Assembly (NCBI GenBank): GCA_019649035.1
Contig: BMAT01008557.1
Location: forward strand, 383,932-408,549
Direction of reading: 5' to 3'
Origin: Elysia marginata
Lineage: Eukaryota > Mollusca > Gastropoda > Plakobranchidae
Length of the DNA stretch: 24,618 nucleotides
In this document: positions 1 to 12,100 of the stretch, one piece after another
Layout: every line of letters starts with the position of its first letter
Position numbering within the stretch: the first letter of the stretch is position 1
The notes under the pieces: generated by a model
What the model was told of the DNA's origin: nothing
Database searches by the model: none
The model's input: the letters and a program-made list of their open reading frames with translations, nothing else
Translations under genes and position numbers: made by a program

Positions 1-31
<31 letters not shown>

Positions 32-32
32 A
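1..32. repeat. CT dinucleotide microsatellite
   Basis: An almost pure CT tract with one CTTT interruption runs from the window edge, so its true left end is outside the window. Confidence 0.9.
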
Positions 33-950
33 TTTACTAGATCTAGGTCTAGATCTCTTTCTATATGTCATCAGTGTCTTTGGCATAGGATAGGTTTTAA
101 AAGTTCTGTGGCTCCATTCACATGCCCTAGCCTAGGCCAAAAGACTAGAGTCGAGGTCTAGCCGAGAGTCAAAATTATGAAAAATGGACTATGGAAAAAA
201 AAATTTAAAGATCTGTAGGTCTATCTAGATATATATATATAGAACAACTTAAATAAGATCTAAATAGGCTTGTTTCTATTCTCTTCATAATTTTTTTGAC
301 GTTTTTTGTTAGGGCAAAATGGATGAAACCACAAAACTTTTAATTTAAAACTGTTCAGTGCCTTTTTTTGCTGATGTCTGCTTCTGAGTCAAGGTCTGGC
401 TGACCAGTGACCATCACTATATTCCTCTCTGGGACCTGCCTCTGTTGACCACCTCTAGAGATCTACACAGAAGAATTAATTTAAACATCTACTCTAGCCT
501 GTAGATCTTTTTCTCTCTTTGTTAAAGATATGAAAAAATGTGCCGAAAAAATTTCCATTTTGTTAGAGATAATTTAACCCTATATCTAGTCTCTCTAAAT
601 CACATGATAAATTATATGTCTGTAGCCTTTTCTCCCTTTTTGTCTGTCTATCTATTTATGCTTTCTGTCTCTCTTTTTGTTTCTAAAGATGATTTAAGAT
701 CTTTACCTCTGTTTAAGTGCAACTAAGTCGTATCTTGGAAATTTGTGATGTGAGGATTAGATGCTACATGTTGATAATTCCAGTTTTCTCTGAATGTTAA
801 TTTTTAAAAATGGATTTTCCAATATATATTTAAAAAAGTTTTGACAATTTCATGCAATGGTAAGCCAGAAAAATAAATTCTTCAAAATATCCAGGCCTCG
901 TAATGTGAAAATTGCTAAAACCAACTCATTTCAATTGCTTGCGAGAAAAA

Positions 951-1231
951 TTTGTCTTGCCTCTAGGGTGAATGAGTCAGGTGTCACATATTTCACCTTG
1001 TATAAATCAAAGACATTGCTGTTTTGAACAAGACATTTTTCTTAGCCTTCAAGTGTCCAAAAATTTAATAAATTAATTTTGAAAAATTCAATATTTGTGG
1101 AAAGATAAAAAAAAATCTTGTTGGTTTAAAAACTATAGTGAATAAGGAAAAAGATCTTTGAATCATGAATGGCGTTTTTTCAAGTCAGAACCTCCAGCTT
1201 ATTGAGTCATTTACCCTGGCCGCAAGACATT
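951..1231 (+). mobile_element. 280-bp inverted-repeat element, copy A
   Basis: The left end reads TTTGTCTTGC followed by CTAGGGTGAATGAGTCA. The right end, read in reverse, gives AAATGTCTTGC, then CCAGGGTAAATGACTCA, so the ends are imperfect terminal inverted repeats of about 30 bp. There is no coding capacity. The same ends and much of the interior, for instance GTTGCTGTTTTGAA against ATTGCTGTTTTGAA, recur in reverse orientation at about 21908-22184. Two copies of the same length and end structure indicate a nonautonomous DNA transposon (MITE). I could not fix a target-site duplication or assign a superfamily. Confidence 0.7.
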
Positions 1232-1729
1232 TAATAATTTATTATAATGTTTACAACTAAAAATGACTATAGATTTCAGACTATGATACATGATCTGTAT
1301 GCTGTCTGTCTAGATAGATCTGCCTCTTTCTGGCTGTTCATAGTTTCAGACTAAACCAGACATAGGATTTGATACTATAATATCTGTCTGTCTGTGAATA
1401 TTGTATACTTATAGTAATATACTTTCTGTTTGTCAAATTGCTTTAAAAGCTACATTTTTGGGATGAAATTGCCATGATTTACTCACTGTAATTGAAAAAA
1501 AAAAAGCTTTGTCTGTTTTTATAATAGATTGATTTCATAAATAAAAAATGGGTCAATCTTGTCGTGATTTGGTTTTGTTTTATTATTCTGTTTTTTGTTT
1601 GTTTAGTTTTACGCTATTATTTTTTAGCCTTTCAATGTACACCACTAAAGTGCACCAAGTTTTTACAGTTTTTTTGTCATATCGGGAATGAGATTAGCGG
1701 GAAAACAAGAGTTATTGTTCCTGTTTGAA

Positions 1730-1752
1730 AGGTCTTGTCCAACACAAGACCT
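1730..1752. repeat. 9-bp perfect hairpin
   Basis: AGGTCTTGT (1730-1738) and ACAAGACCT (1744-1752) are exact reverse complements separated by five bases. No T-run follows in terminator fashion, and this is eukaryotic DNA, so no function is assigned. Confidence 0.6.
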
Positions 1753-2975
1753 AAAAAAACAATGTTTTCTCAGCGTTATCAACAACAGAAAACTGATTTT
1801 TTAAAATTCACTGAGGCTTCTAATTGAAAGTGTAATTACCTTGATCCATTCCAAGAAAAATTGCGAAGATTTTAAATATTTTTTTAACGTATTTTGCTAA
1901 CAGACACTCAATTTATCTAAGCTACGTTATCTTTTTCAACGTTAACTGCGGCTACCTGCAACTTCTCTTTTTATCTTTGCTTTTATTTAAAGTATTTGTT
2001 GTGTATTGTAGATTACTATAATTATATAAAATTGACATAATTAAACCGCACCTGTTGTTAGAGAGGTCTTTCCTACTTAAGTGTCATGTTGCTGGTATAC
2101 ATAATAATAACACAATAAATAAAATTAATATGTCTTAAATAGATTTATAGCAAGAAAAATCGCTAGATATGTTATAGACAATGTTGAAAAATCTATTTCG
2201 CTAAGACTAAAACAAGCTGCTAAATTTTTAGGCCCACATGCAAAATGTTTATCATAACATGATTATAGATCTAGAAACTGAAAGGTTTTTAACAATAAAA
2301 TTAAAGTTTTTTTCCCTTCAAAGGTAGATCTAGGCCTACAATAGATCTTTCCCTTTAAACGCCAAAATTTAGTCATTGTATTTTGCTTTGCTAATGCAGA
2401 GCCAGCTGACTTGATCGAGATAGCTCTAAATGAAACCAGTTTGGGTTCATTCTCACAAGTAAAGAATACCGACATGCAATGGTTTGCTTAAATAGCTGCA
2501 ATCAGTCCCTTATAATATTCCCTTTTCTCTTCCACTCCAAACAAAATGGCTGAAGTAGGCATTAAGCTTTTAGTTTTACAAAGAAAAAATATAAATGAAA
2601 CATTAAAAGCACGAAGTAGGCCTACAGAGCCAATATGCCACTACCATAGTTATATAGAGAATTTAGGCTTTCAAAACAGTGGAAAAAACAAAAGATATTG
2701 CTTTGGCTGTTGAAGTGTTCGACTTACAAAAGTAAGATGGTTCATTGTTTTAAATTTTAAAAGTGAAAAATGATAAATTATCAAGGCAAAACTAAGTAGT
2801 TCGAAGGAAACAAAACAATGAAAACTAGAAGAAAAAATGCGCTTACACCTTGGCTGCCTTTCAACCAAGAACGGCTACTCTAATTCTCTCTTGAAATCGC
2901 ATTCCCGATAGAGTCAGACTCATAAAGTAAGTTTTAATGTCTTAAAAAACAACATAAAATTTTCTCTTCTATCAG

Positions 2976-3005
2976 ATGCAACTGCTGAGAGGTGCTGTTA
3001 GCTAA
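2976..3005 (+). promoter_or_regulatory. Possible nine-codon upstream ORF in the GCC1 leader
   Basis: An ATG at 2976 opens a nine-codon frame that ends at TAA 3003-3005, 17 bases before the GCC1 ATG. Its context is poor (C at -3, C at +4), whereas the GCC1 ATG has A at -3 and G at +4. A pyrimidine tract and CAG (2961-2975) lie directly before it, so this point could instead be a 3' splice site of a noncoding first exon. In either case the uORF would be within the mRNA. Role is inference. Confidence 0.35.
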
Positions 3006-3022
3006 GACATACTGAACAAAAC

Positions 3023-3107
3023 ATGGAGAAGGCATCAAGAGCGGAACTCATTGAAACAGTAAACAGCCAAAAGGAGCAACTGTTGCTGTATAAAAATAAA
3101 TTAAGAG
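3023..3107 (+). CDS. GCC1: GCC1 coding exon 1 (residues 1-28)
   Basis: The start ATG has a strong context (AACATGG). The translation opens MEKASRAELIETV and continues to YKNKLR, aligning with the opening of human GCC1 (MEK..., DLLETIETQ). The donor is AGAG|GTGAGA and leaves one base, so intron 1 is phase 1. In mammalian GCC88 the N-terminal end is the part that captures carriers. Confidence 0.9.
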
Positions 3108-6100
3108 GTGAGAATTTTGAAATTTCTACATCACTGATTTTGCTTGACTTCCGAAAATTTTGAATCAGGGATTGAATGTCATGACGAATACTGCATACAG
3201 TGAAATCCACTTTAAGTCAACAGCTATAAGGGAAACTCTTGCTTAAAGTCAAAACTGTTTCGCAGTCCCATTTTGTATTTCTTTATATCTTGGTAATGTT
3301 TAAAGTCAACTCTTGCTTAAAGTCTAAACATTTTTTCGGTCCTGAGGTGTTGACTTTATCAGGATTCCACAGTTTTATAATTTTATTTGTTAATGGTATT
3401 GGCGCAAATCTATGTATAATTATAAAAATAATGTATTTCCTGCCTGTAGCTTGTAAAATGTTTTTAATCACAACATTACATATTGCATGAATTTAAAGTT
3501 CTTTTTGGGCCATGACCAACAAATATCCCTGTCATTTCAGCTTAGTACTAATCATAAATCAGTAATGAAGCAAAGTATCACACAAATGTCAACCATGGAG
3601 TACAGTGCAGTGCTTCCGTTGATAAAAAAAATTGTTTTGAGGGAAATTTAAGAGTGAAATCCATGGGGAAAGATTTGTCTGTTGTTTCTTTGAACTGAAA
3701 CAGTCAAACATAGAAAAAAGCCATACATTGTTTTTGGCTAGAGGGGTAATCATCAGTGGTCGAAAGAAAAATTGTGCTTTCTTTATAACATGTGTATATG
3801 TACTTGACTTTTCAATCAGTTGAATATCATTTTAATGAAAAATTGATTTTTACAAGGATGCAAGTTTTCTGATTTTAGCAGGAATTCCTACATTTTTTAG
3901 TAGTTTTCTTTTGGTGAAAAAGAATGTTGGAAAAGTGAAGTCCTTGAAAGAAAACCTCCGAAGTTTAGATTCATAGAAACTTAAGTATTTTTTTAGGTGT
4001 AATTGTAAAGCTGCGTATTACACAGAGTTGTGTCTGGCTTCTTTTAGTCGATCTTCCAGATATTTTATAGTGGCAGCTGTTCATAACAAGTGCCAGACGG
4101 CATATAATTGATTTATATGAGGTCTTGTTACTTTCCTGGTTTTTGTGTGTGAGCTTCTTATATCCCTGCTTTTTATTATAATTTGTAAACATTCTGAAGG
4201 TTACAGATTTTGTTTTGATTACTTTCAGATGTTGTGGCAGCTTATAAAAGTGTAGTGAAGGAGAAAGAAGCGTTAGAAGCAAGTTTCGCTGCTTTAAATA
4301 CAGCTTCTGAGGGTGCTTCTAGTTCTTCCGCCACAGCAGAATCAGATAAGGAAAGATATTCTTCTTCAGAAACCTTAGGAGAGGCTGAGGGTGATCAAAC
4401 TCCTGAGGATCCCCTTGGTGTGAATAAAAAGGTTGTATTAAAGTTCCTAACTGTTTTACAAAAGCATAATATAACAACATTAATTTAAACCTATGTTAGA
4501 AAGTAAAAAAAAGTGGGATTATAGATTCATTTGTAATTGATGTCTGTTGATTGAATCATTTGATATTTGCACAACCTAACAAGGCCCCCTCCACCAAATT
4601 ATTGATCTTAGATCTTGAACCATGTTAAGCTATTTCTTAGAAAATTGTGAGAGCTGTAATATTTACCTTTTACATATTTAATCTAAGCTGTAACTTAAAC
4701 TGGTTAGTAAGAAAGTATAAAATTACTTACACAGTGGGCAGTGATAAGTTAAGGCCAGGATACATCTGATAGTGTTAAAGCAGTCAATATCTAGATGGAC
4801 TTCCAATTTTTCATGATTTCCAAATCCTAAAGATTGCCGTAAAAAAAGGTAAATAGGAGACATCTTGGAAATTATGACGGCCTTAACTTTTGTGACGACT
4901 TCAGTGCTAAAGCACTTGCTAAAAATGTTTTTACTTCTGAGACTTCGTGCGTTCAGTGCCCCAGTGAAATAATAATATACTCTGTTGCATTATTAAGTAT
5001 ACACTGTGTTTAGATGACAGTAACTGGCTTCACAATAAAGTGATCTTCTTGAAATTTTAGGGAAAACTAATTCAACCAATTTTGAATACAACACAATCAA
5101 CAAAAACCTGAAAAGTTGAACATAACAGGTTTATTATTGACTTACAAGAGTGTGGGGTGATAAAAATAGGTTACACGCTCAGTAGCGTGTGTGATGTCCT
5201 CTTGAAAGGATGACGGCCTGACATCGTCGCCGCATAGAACCAATCAATCGCTGGACTGCCTGTTGAGGTATGTTGCCCCACTCTTCATGCAGTGCTCTCT
5301 CAAGCTGGAGAAGAGTCTGAGGTTGAGGTTGTCTCATTCTAACGCGGCGATCAAGCAAGTCCCATAAATGCTCGATGGGATTCAAATCAGGTGAGTAGGG
5401 AGGCCATGGATGTAGAACTGGGATATTGTTTTCGTAAAGAAACTGGTTGGTTATTCGAGCTCTATGTGCTGGGGCATTGTCTTGCATAAAGGTTAGTCCT
5501 TGGTTGTGAATGGGTGGAACCACGTGTGGCGAAGAATCTCGTCGATGTATCGGCGAGCCGTCAAGTTGCCATGAACAGTCACAAGTGGAGTCTTACCAGC
5601 GGCTGTAATTCCTCCCCACACCATCACACTTCCACCACCAAATGCTCTGGCCTGACTGAGACATAAAGGAACGAATCTTTCATTTATTCTCCGGAATACG
5701 CGTTTTCTCCCATCTTGACGTTCCAAAAGAAACTTGGATTCATGGGAAAACATGTGGTTATTCGATACCTGACGAGGCCAAAATGAATGTATTCTTGCCC
5801 AATCAACCATTTTCCTGATGTTGTAGGGTGTCAATCTGGTGCGGCAAGCTGGTCGCCTTGCGCGAAGCCCAAAAGTTTTGAGCCTTCTCAACACAATCCA
5901 TTTTGAGATTGGGTTGTTCTGTCGTATATTGTTGATTTCGGCCGTGGTCTGGCCTGCTGTTTTAAAACGATCCCTTAGATGTGACAGGTGTATAAAAGTA
6001 TCTTCTCTGTCAGTGGTTTTTCTTCTACCAAGACGACGAGGTCGATCCGGTTGCTCTTTCCTGCTGCAGTGTTACGTATACAGTTCTTCTTGTCACATTA

Positions 6101-9100
6101 AAATGGTGCGCAACAGTGGAAACCGAGACCCCGCCACGGATCATTCCAATAAGCTGGTTTTGTTCGTTTTCTCTTAAGCGCGGCATCTTGAAAACGTGTT
6201 TAACATAAGTTTTATCACCGACTTATTGTTTAAAAAACGATACAGATTCGATGTGTACTTCTTTCTTAAACAAATCATTGCTGTGTCATGAGTAATTTTT
6301 AAAAAACGTTGAACATACAACACGCACATAGCAACAAAACTGCTCAAGCGAGACGAAATTTGAAAACTACTCACCAGCGACAATTGTGTCAGGTAGTCAG
6401 TGTGTAAATTTGAAGTTTATCGGTTGGATAGATTTTTGTCAATCAAGCTTTAAAAAGTGTATACTTAAAAATGCAACAGAGTATACTTTCATGCATCTGA
6501 GTCATTAATTTTGGTAATATCTATATAATATATACTTTAGTTTTTAATCTGATATCATAAATTTGGGATTTGAGCTCAAATTTATTTTTAGAAATAAAAA
6601 CAATTTAGAAGCAAAAATTAAGCTCAAATTCACTACATGTAACCTCTCAAAGTGCTGAAGTACTTGTAGAGGTTTTACTCCCATTCCTACAGGCTTATTA
6701 GAAGGGTGCCCTTTTTGTTCTGTTTATAATTCAAATAAAATTTGTTATTTTTAATTCAAAAATGTATTATGGAATAAAACTAAGTGTCTCACTTTCATTT
6801 TCAGATTATTTTGCATTGGTCATTTACATCCCTGTTTCTTATCATACTACATCTGTACTCATTTTGCTGACCACATGCATATATTATATTTAAAAATTTT
6901 TTTTGCCTTTTTTTAACAAAGGAAACCAAAGATGACAACTCAAGTCTTCGAGAGCAAATTAGAACTTTGGGAACATCATTGACGACATTGTCACAAGAGA
7001 AAAGCAAGCTTGAGGCCAGCTTCATTGCTGAGAGAAAGCAGCTGAGGGTATACCACTTGATGACAGTTTGATCACTGGCTGGAAAGAGAGAAAACCATAC
7101 ATTTTCAAGCACAAAATCTATGGGCTTTCCTCTCCATTCTAGTAGATCTAGATGTGTTAAGAAATTAAAAAAAAATAATCTAAATTGTCTTATTTTTAAA
7201 CAATGCTAAAAACTCTTTAATTGGCTTATCTGTTGTATGGGCAGGGTAGGAAAACTTTCATTTTACTGTAATTATATACATTAATCTTTCTGCGGTTTCA
7301 CTCAGGTTCATAAATGCACCCTATTGGTTTGAAGAAATTTTCACTCCTCTCCTCCCCTCCCCCCCAATCTTTTCAATACAGCAAAGAAATGCATTTAGAA
7401 AAGGGTTAAATTGGTTTTTTTTTTTGCAAATTCACTTCAACATTCAATGATTATTATTTTTTATAAGTTTTACACATTTTATTTCTTTTCTGAAAACATC
7501 TTTTCTTGAAGCATGAGCTGGAGGAAGTCCAAACAAAACTTTCTGAGGAGAGAAAAACGGTTATGAAGAAAACAGAAGAGTTTGAGAAGCAAATCTCTGA
7601 TGTGAGTACTTGTCAAAAATATTTTGTTACCGTTTATTTTGAATCAGAAGAATATTAAATTGAGATGTCATCATATCCTTCATCTCATTTTGGTTCTTTT
7701 GCTCTTGTTCAACAGCTTAGATAAACATGTGTATCAACGTAAAAAATGATGTAGGCAGAAAACACACAGAATGTGGGAATGTCTACCTCTGTAGGCCATT
7801 TTTGGCAAATTTTCAATTTTGTTGGAACCATACAATTTTGTTATAAAAATTTAGCTTAGAGTCTCAGGAATATGAAAACATGAGTTTTGTGAGCAGCAGA
7901 TTACCCATTTTTATAGAAACAAGGTCAAAAGAAAGGTAACCTTATTTATGCTGTCTGTAATTTTACAGATAGCAAACAAGCATCTTTTAAAACATATTTA
8001 ATATTTTGACTAGTTCACACACTACACACAAATAAATAATGAAAAAACAAGTATTTCCTTCCTAACTCTGCTTGTGCAGGTATAAGAGATGTATAAGCAG
8101 CACAACTTGTTAAAACTTGTTAGCAGAAATGATGCATTTTAATGAAAATGTATGGTCATGATAAAATATGCTTTTTTTCACTTTTGTGTGTTTTCTGCCT
8201 TCAGCATTTTTCAAAAGCTGAGAGAAAAACGTATATCAAAGTGTACAATGATTCAGCATTCATGACATAAGAAGCAATAAATCACTTGACTTCAGCTGTC
8301 ACATTAAACATGGCAGCTTAGGTCCAGACAGTTTTGTATACTTACAAACATTAAATAAAGATGTACATGAATTAATCTTGAAACTCAAAATTCTTTTTTT
8401 TAAAAAGAGCTTTGCTTGTCTTTGGAAAGCAGTCAAAGCCAGGAAATGATTTTAAAAATATTTTATGCCTATCTTTTTATCAAGTTTAAAAACAAATGAT
8501 TTTTATTTTGACTGTTCTAAAAAATTGTTTTCGTTTCCTTTAAACTGTCTTCTATAGCTAAAAAGCCGGATTCGTTCGCACCAATTAGAGCGAGAGAGGG
8601 AGGAAACTGACCATGCCCTTATGCTCCGAGAACTTCAGTCTGTTTTGGCAAAAGAAAGAAGCAACAAGGAATTACTAGAGGTTCAGGTACTTGACTATAG
8701 AATGGTTTTTTAAAAAGGTTTTATCTTGATATCACCATTTCTAGGCATATTATACTGAATGAATTTTACTAGATAAGTTTATTAGATAAATTGAGGCAAA
8801 ATCTAAAGCTTTATAGTAAAGATCTTAGTAGAAATGTGACGAAAGATAGAAATAAAATAGCAGGAGCTGAATGAAATGAAGGAATGCCATCATTTGAAGA
8901 TCTGCCAAATGAGCAAATTTTGTTGATAACTTTTCTGTATATCTAATATCTAAAAGTAAAAGTAATGGTAAGATATCTCTTTGCAACAGACAAACACAAC
9001 TTGGTGACTTAGAGCAGAATGTTACACTTTTTATATGAAGCAGATGCAAACCTGAAGACTTCTAATATAAAAACAATCAGGCTGAGATTGGTAATATTGA

Positions 9101-12100
9101 ATCAAAACTTTACAATGTAACAAGCATAATAATAAGTTTGGTCATAATCATAAATTTTTAAATTTGATATAACAAAGCCTTTTTCTTTCAGGTTAGCTTT
9201 AAGTACCTTTGTTCGGTATTCCATTATGATGTAAACATGTACAGGGTACATGGAGCATGATGGTGGTTAAATTTTTAAAACTTGTCGAAAGGAAATTAAT
9301 TTTTCCCTGATAGATATCAGTTTGTGGCTTTTTGCTTGATAAAAAATGTTGCTAGCGTTCAGTAAAAGCATTAACATTTAAATGAAATGACTAAGGCTTT
9401 AAAACCAAGTCTGAGCCTACAAAAATAGTGGAGAAGGTGGTAGAACCATGTTTTATTTTTATCTTGCATGTTGCTTGATAAAACATTTTTTGCTATCTTT
9501 GTTTAACTGTCAGAACGCCATCCATTTGGACAATTTGGTAGAAATTCCATGATTTTTTCTCCTTTTTTTATTCATTTTGTGTAATTATAAGCATTTTTAG
9601 ATCTCATGGTGAGGATTAACCGATTTTTTCAAACTTCATCACTAAAATTTAAAAATGTAAAAAGAAACAAGCTCCTAAACAAATGTATTGTTATCAGTAA
9701 AATAAGTTTGATTTTCCCAGAGTTTATGTAAGCAAGCATAATGACACTTCTCATGAGCCTGGCACTAGAAAAAAGGATTTTCAATTTTAACATTTTACAA
9801 ATATAAAACAAGGTAGGAACATTTCTATTTTTATTGTACTTAAAATTCTTTCTTTACTACCTCTCAAATTTAAATCTCGTGTCTGTATAGTTGGAGGAAG
9901 CCCAGGCTGCAGCAGTTAAAGGCAGTGTCTCAAGCCCTGAGCCAGCCGTGTATGAGCAGCAGATACAGCAGCTCCAGGAAGAGCTTCGCAAGGTCAGGGA
10001 TAGGCTGAGGTCAGCAGAGGTCAAGGCCAGTCAGCCATCACCATTTGTAGTGGAGCTACAGAAAGAGATGGCGAACATGAAGGTAGGCCGGCCTACAGTG
10101 GATACTTATAGAATCAACATTCTTGGAAGTGCAAAATCGTTTTTTTGGTTTAAAAAATTTCGTTTCAACCTGAGAAATTCTGTTAGAAAAAAGTCATTTG
10201 GGCACCAAAAAAAAAACAATTGTAATTTTCTGTTCAACAGAGGAAATAACTGTGATTCATTTGTTTATTTAGTTTCATTTTGTTTTCTTGCTGTGTAAAT
10301 TCAACCATTAACATAACTATTGTTATCACTTTCAAAAACAAATAAATTGCTAAATGTATATGATATAAATTTTGAAGTCACATGGTCAAATTTAGTTGGC
10401 CTGGAAAACATGAATATCAAAAGGTATAAGGTCTGCCCTTTTTGTTATTGTGGATTTTAAAAAAGTCATGTGATTATCCAACCTTTTTCACATTGCTTTA
10501 AGCCCTTTTTTAAACTACAGATGAAAGCTGTAAGTCAGATCAGAAATATGAGATAACCAAGAAAAGCTAAAAAAAAGAAACATACCATTAAAAGTCAGTA
10601 TCTAATGCATTTATTTTCTTTGTGAAATTTAGCTGCAAAATTTTATTTTCATTAAAAAAAAATATTTTTTCAATCTATGCCTAGTTGTCTTGTTTAATGA
10701 ATTTAAGTAATTGCAAGTCATTAATTACTTGATGTGGTACTGTATCATTTTCTTCAATGATTTCTGAGTGTTTGGTTCTCAGTTTTATAAGTTTAATCTC
10801 AAACGCATTTTTATTAAAGTAAAGAAAAATTTCTCATACTAAAGATGAGCGCAAGGGAACAAGGAGCAAGGTCCTTATTTTTCAAACAAATGGTGTAGTG
10901 AGGTAGTTTGCCATTGCTTTCCTTGCTGCTTTTACTTTTGCTGAGCCTCAGAAGACCTATCTACCCATTAAGTGCAGTGTGGGCACAGAGGAGCAAACAA
11001 AAATTTTACTTGGACTGGGGATTTAACCTGGGACCTCTCAGATACTCTAGTGATCAACTGCCCCACGCATTGCGCCGCCGCTTACCTTATATAGTTTTGT
11101 TCCATACAATTATTTCTAGATAAATATGAGCAAAGTGTTGCTTTCGAATTTATTAAGATTTCATCTCAAAATTTTAAAAACTGCTTTTGTGCAGCATGGG
11201 CTTCAACTTCAGGTTTGAAATGTAAGAACTTTTTATAGCGGGATAACAGATTCTTCCTTTACAAATGAGCCTTTAACACCAAACCATTATTGAATAGCTG
11301 AGGTTTTTGAAAGCTTCGTTCAGAAAATTTCAAAATGAATTTAGATCATGCACTGAATCTGCAGTTCTTTGTAAAAAGTGTTTTGAAGTCAGAAGATCAT
11401 GTCCAATAAAGGTCGATAATCTTTATCTAGTTTTTGAAAGTTTTTTTTTTCTCTTTTTTACCCTCTTTTAGACAAACTACCAGTTACAGGTGGAGAAAGA
11501 ACGCCAAAAGGCTACTGAGGCTGAGGCCTGTTTGCTGACTCAGTCGAGGCAGAACGAGGAAAGAGTGTCTGGTCTGGAGGCAAAACTTTCAGAACTGTCA
11601 CAAGTTGTTGGCAACTATGAAAGGACCAAGTTCCAGGATCAACAAGCATTAAGGTGTGCGCTCGCTTAAAATAAAATTGCATTCTCCCCCAGACAAACTT
11701 TTTGAAGGAGCTTATTCACATTTGCTACCTGAGGCATTCTTTGATTGATTTTAATTTTGTCATCTGGGTGGTCTATTCAAAGCCAAACTGTATCGAGTCG
11801 AACTTGCCTAGGCAAACAACTGACTAAGGTGACCACCTGTATTGGTGACCATTTTTCCATGAATTCCTTGCATTTTTTAAACCTTTTTATGCCCTCCATG
11901 GCGACCATCTTACCAACTTGACTGCGGACAGCTTTTTCAACTCACAGTATTCTTTAAAACCTCTGCAACGTAACCACTCTTTAACTGGCTAGAACCAATT
12001 AGCTTCCATCTGCCATGAACCTCCCATTCTCTATTTTTATTGATAAACTTTTTGTTTTGTAAATGAAGCAAACAGAAATTGAGAAAAAAAAGTTATTTGC

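Larger units (their letters stand above)
1..2975. other. 5' flank and possible leader of the GCC1 gene
   Basis: No coding gene is visible here. The stretch is AT-rich, opens with a CT microsatellite, has scattered AGATCT/CTAGATCT words, and contains one inverted-repeat element (951-1231). The short open frames have no recognisable protein signature. The least AT-rich part, about 2835-2925, lies just upstream of the start codon and is the most likely place for the transcription start, but I see no clear TATA box or initiator. A noncoding first exon further upstream cannot be excluded. Confidence 0.4.
4978..6483 (-). mobile_element. Tc1-like DNA transposon, full length but inactive
   Basis: Terminal inverted repeats of 28 bp lie at 4978-5005 and 6456-6483. 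They match at 27 of 28 positions, begin TACTCTGTTGCATT, and are flanked by TA on both sides (4976-4977 and 6484-6485), the target duplication of Tc1/mariner elements. The 1506-bp body holds a transposase gene on the minus strand (5179-6186). The element sits in intron 2, antisense to GCC1. Confidence 0.92.
4432..6921 (+). other. Intron 2
   Basis: The longest intron (2490 bp) has a weak donor and an AAAG acceptor after a T-rich tract. It contains an 11-bp inverted repeat (4746/4889), the Tc1-like transposon (4978-6483), and a 34-nt hairpin at 6641-6674. The remainder is AT-rich with no gene signal. Confidence 0.85.

Noticed and set aside
1730-1752. Hairpin as a transcription terminator or small RNA precursor
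   Set aside because: The stem is only 9 bp, too short for a miRNA precursor, and rho-independent terminators do not apply in this genome.
2927-2975. A 49-nt intron in the leader (GTAAGT to ATCAG)
   Set aside because: Donor and acceptor look good, but 49 nt is very short for a spliceosomal intron; transcript data would be needed, so it is not annotated.
3971-4282. 103-codon minus-strand frame across intron 1 and exon 2
   Set aside because: It overlaps an exon with clear orthology on the plus strand and has no signature.
5839-6177. Open frame of 112 codons on the plus strand
   Set aside because: It lies wholly opposite the transposase N-terminus and has no family signature; a shadow of the Tc1-like element.
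10908-11123. 71-codon frame with a Leu-rich start resembling a signal peptide
   Set aside because: It coincides with the antisense tRNA-derived SINE; the Leu run comes from CTG/CTT-rich SINE sequence.
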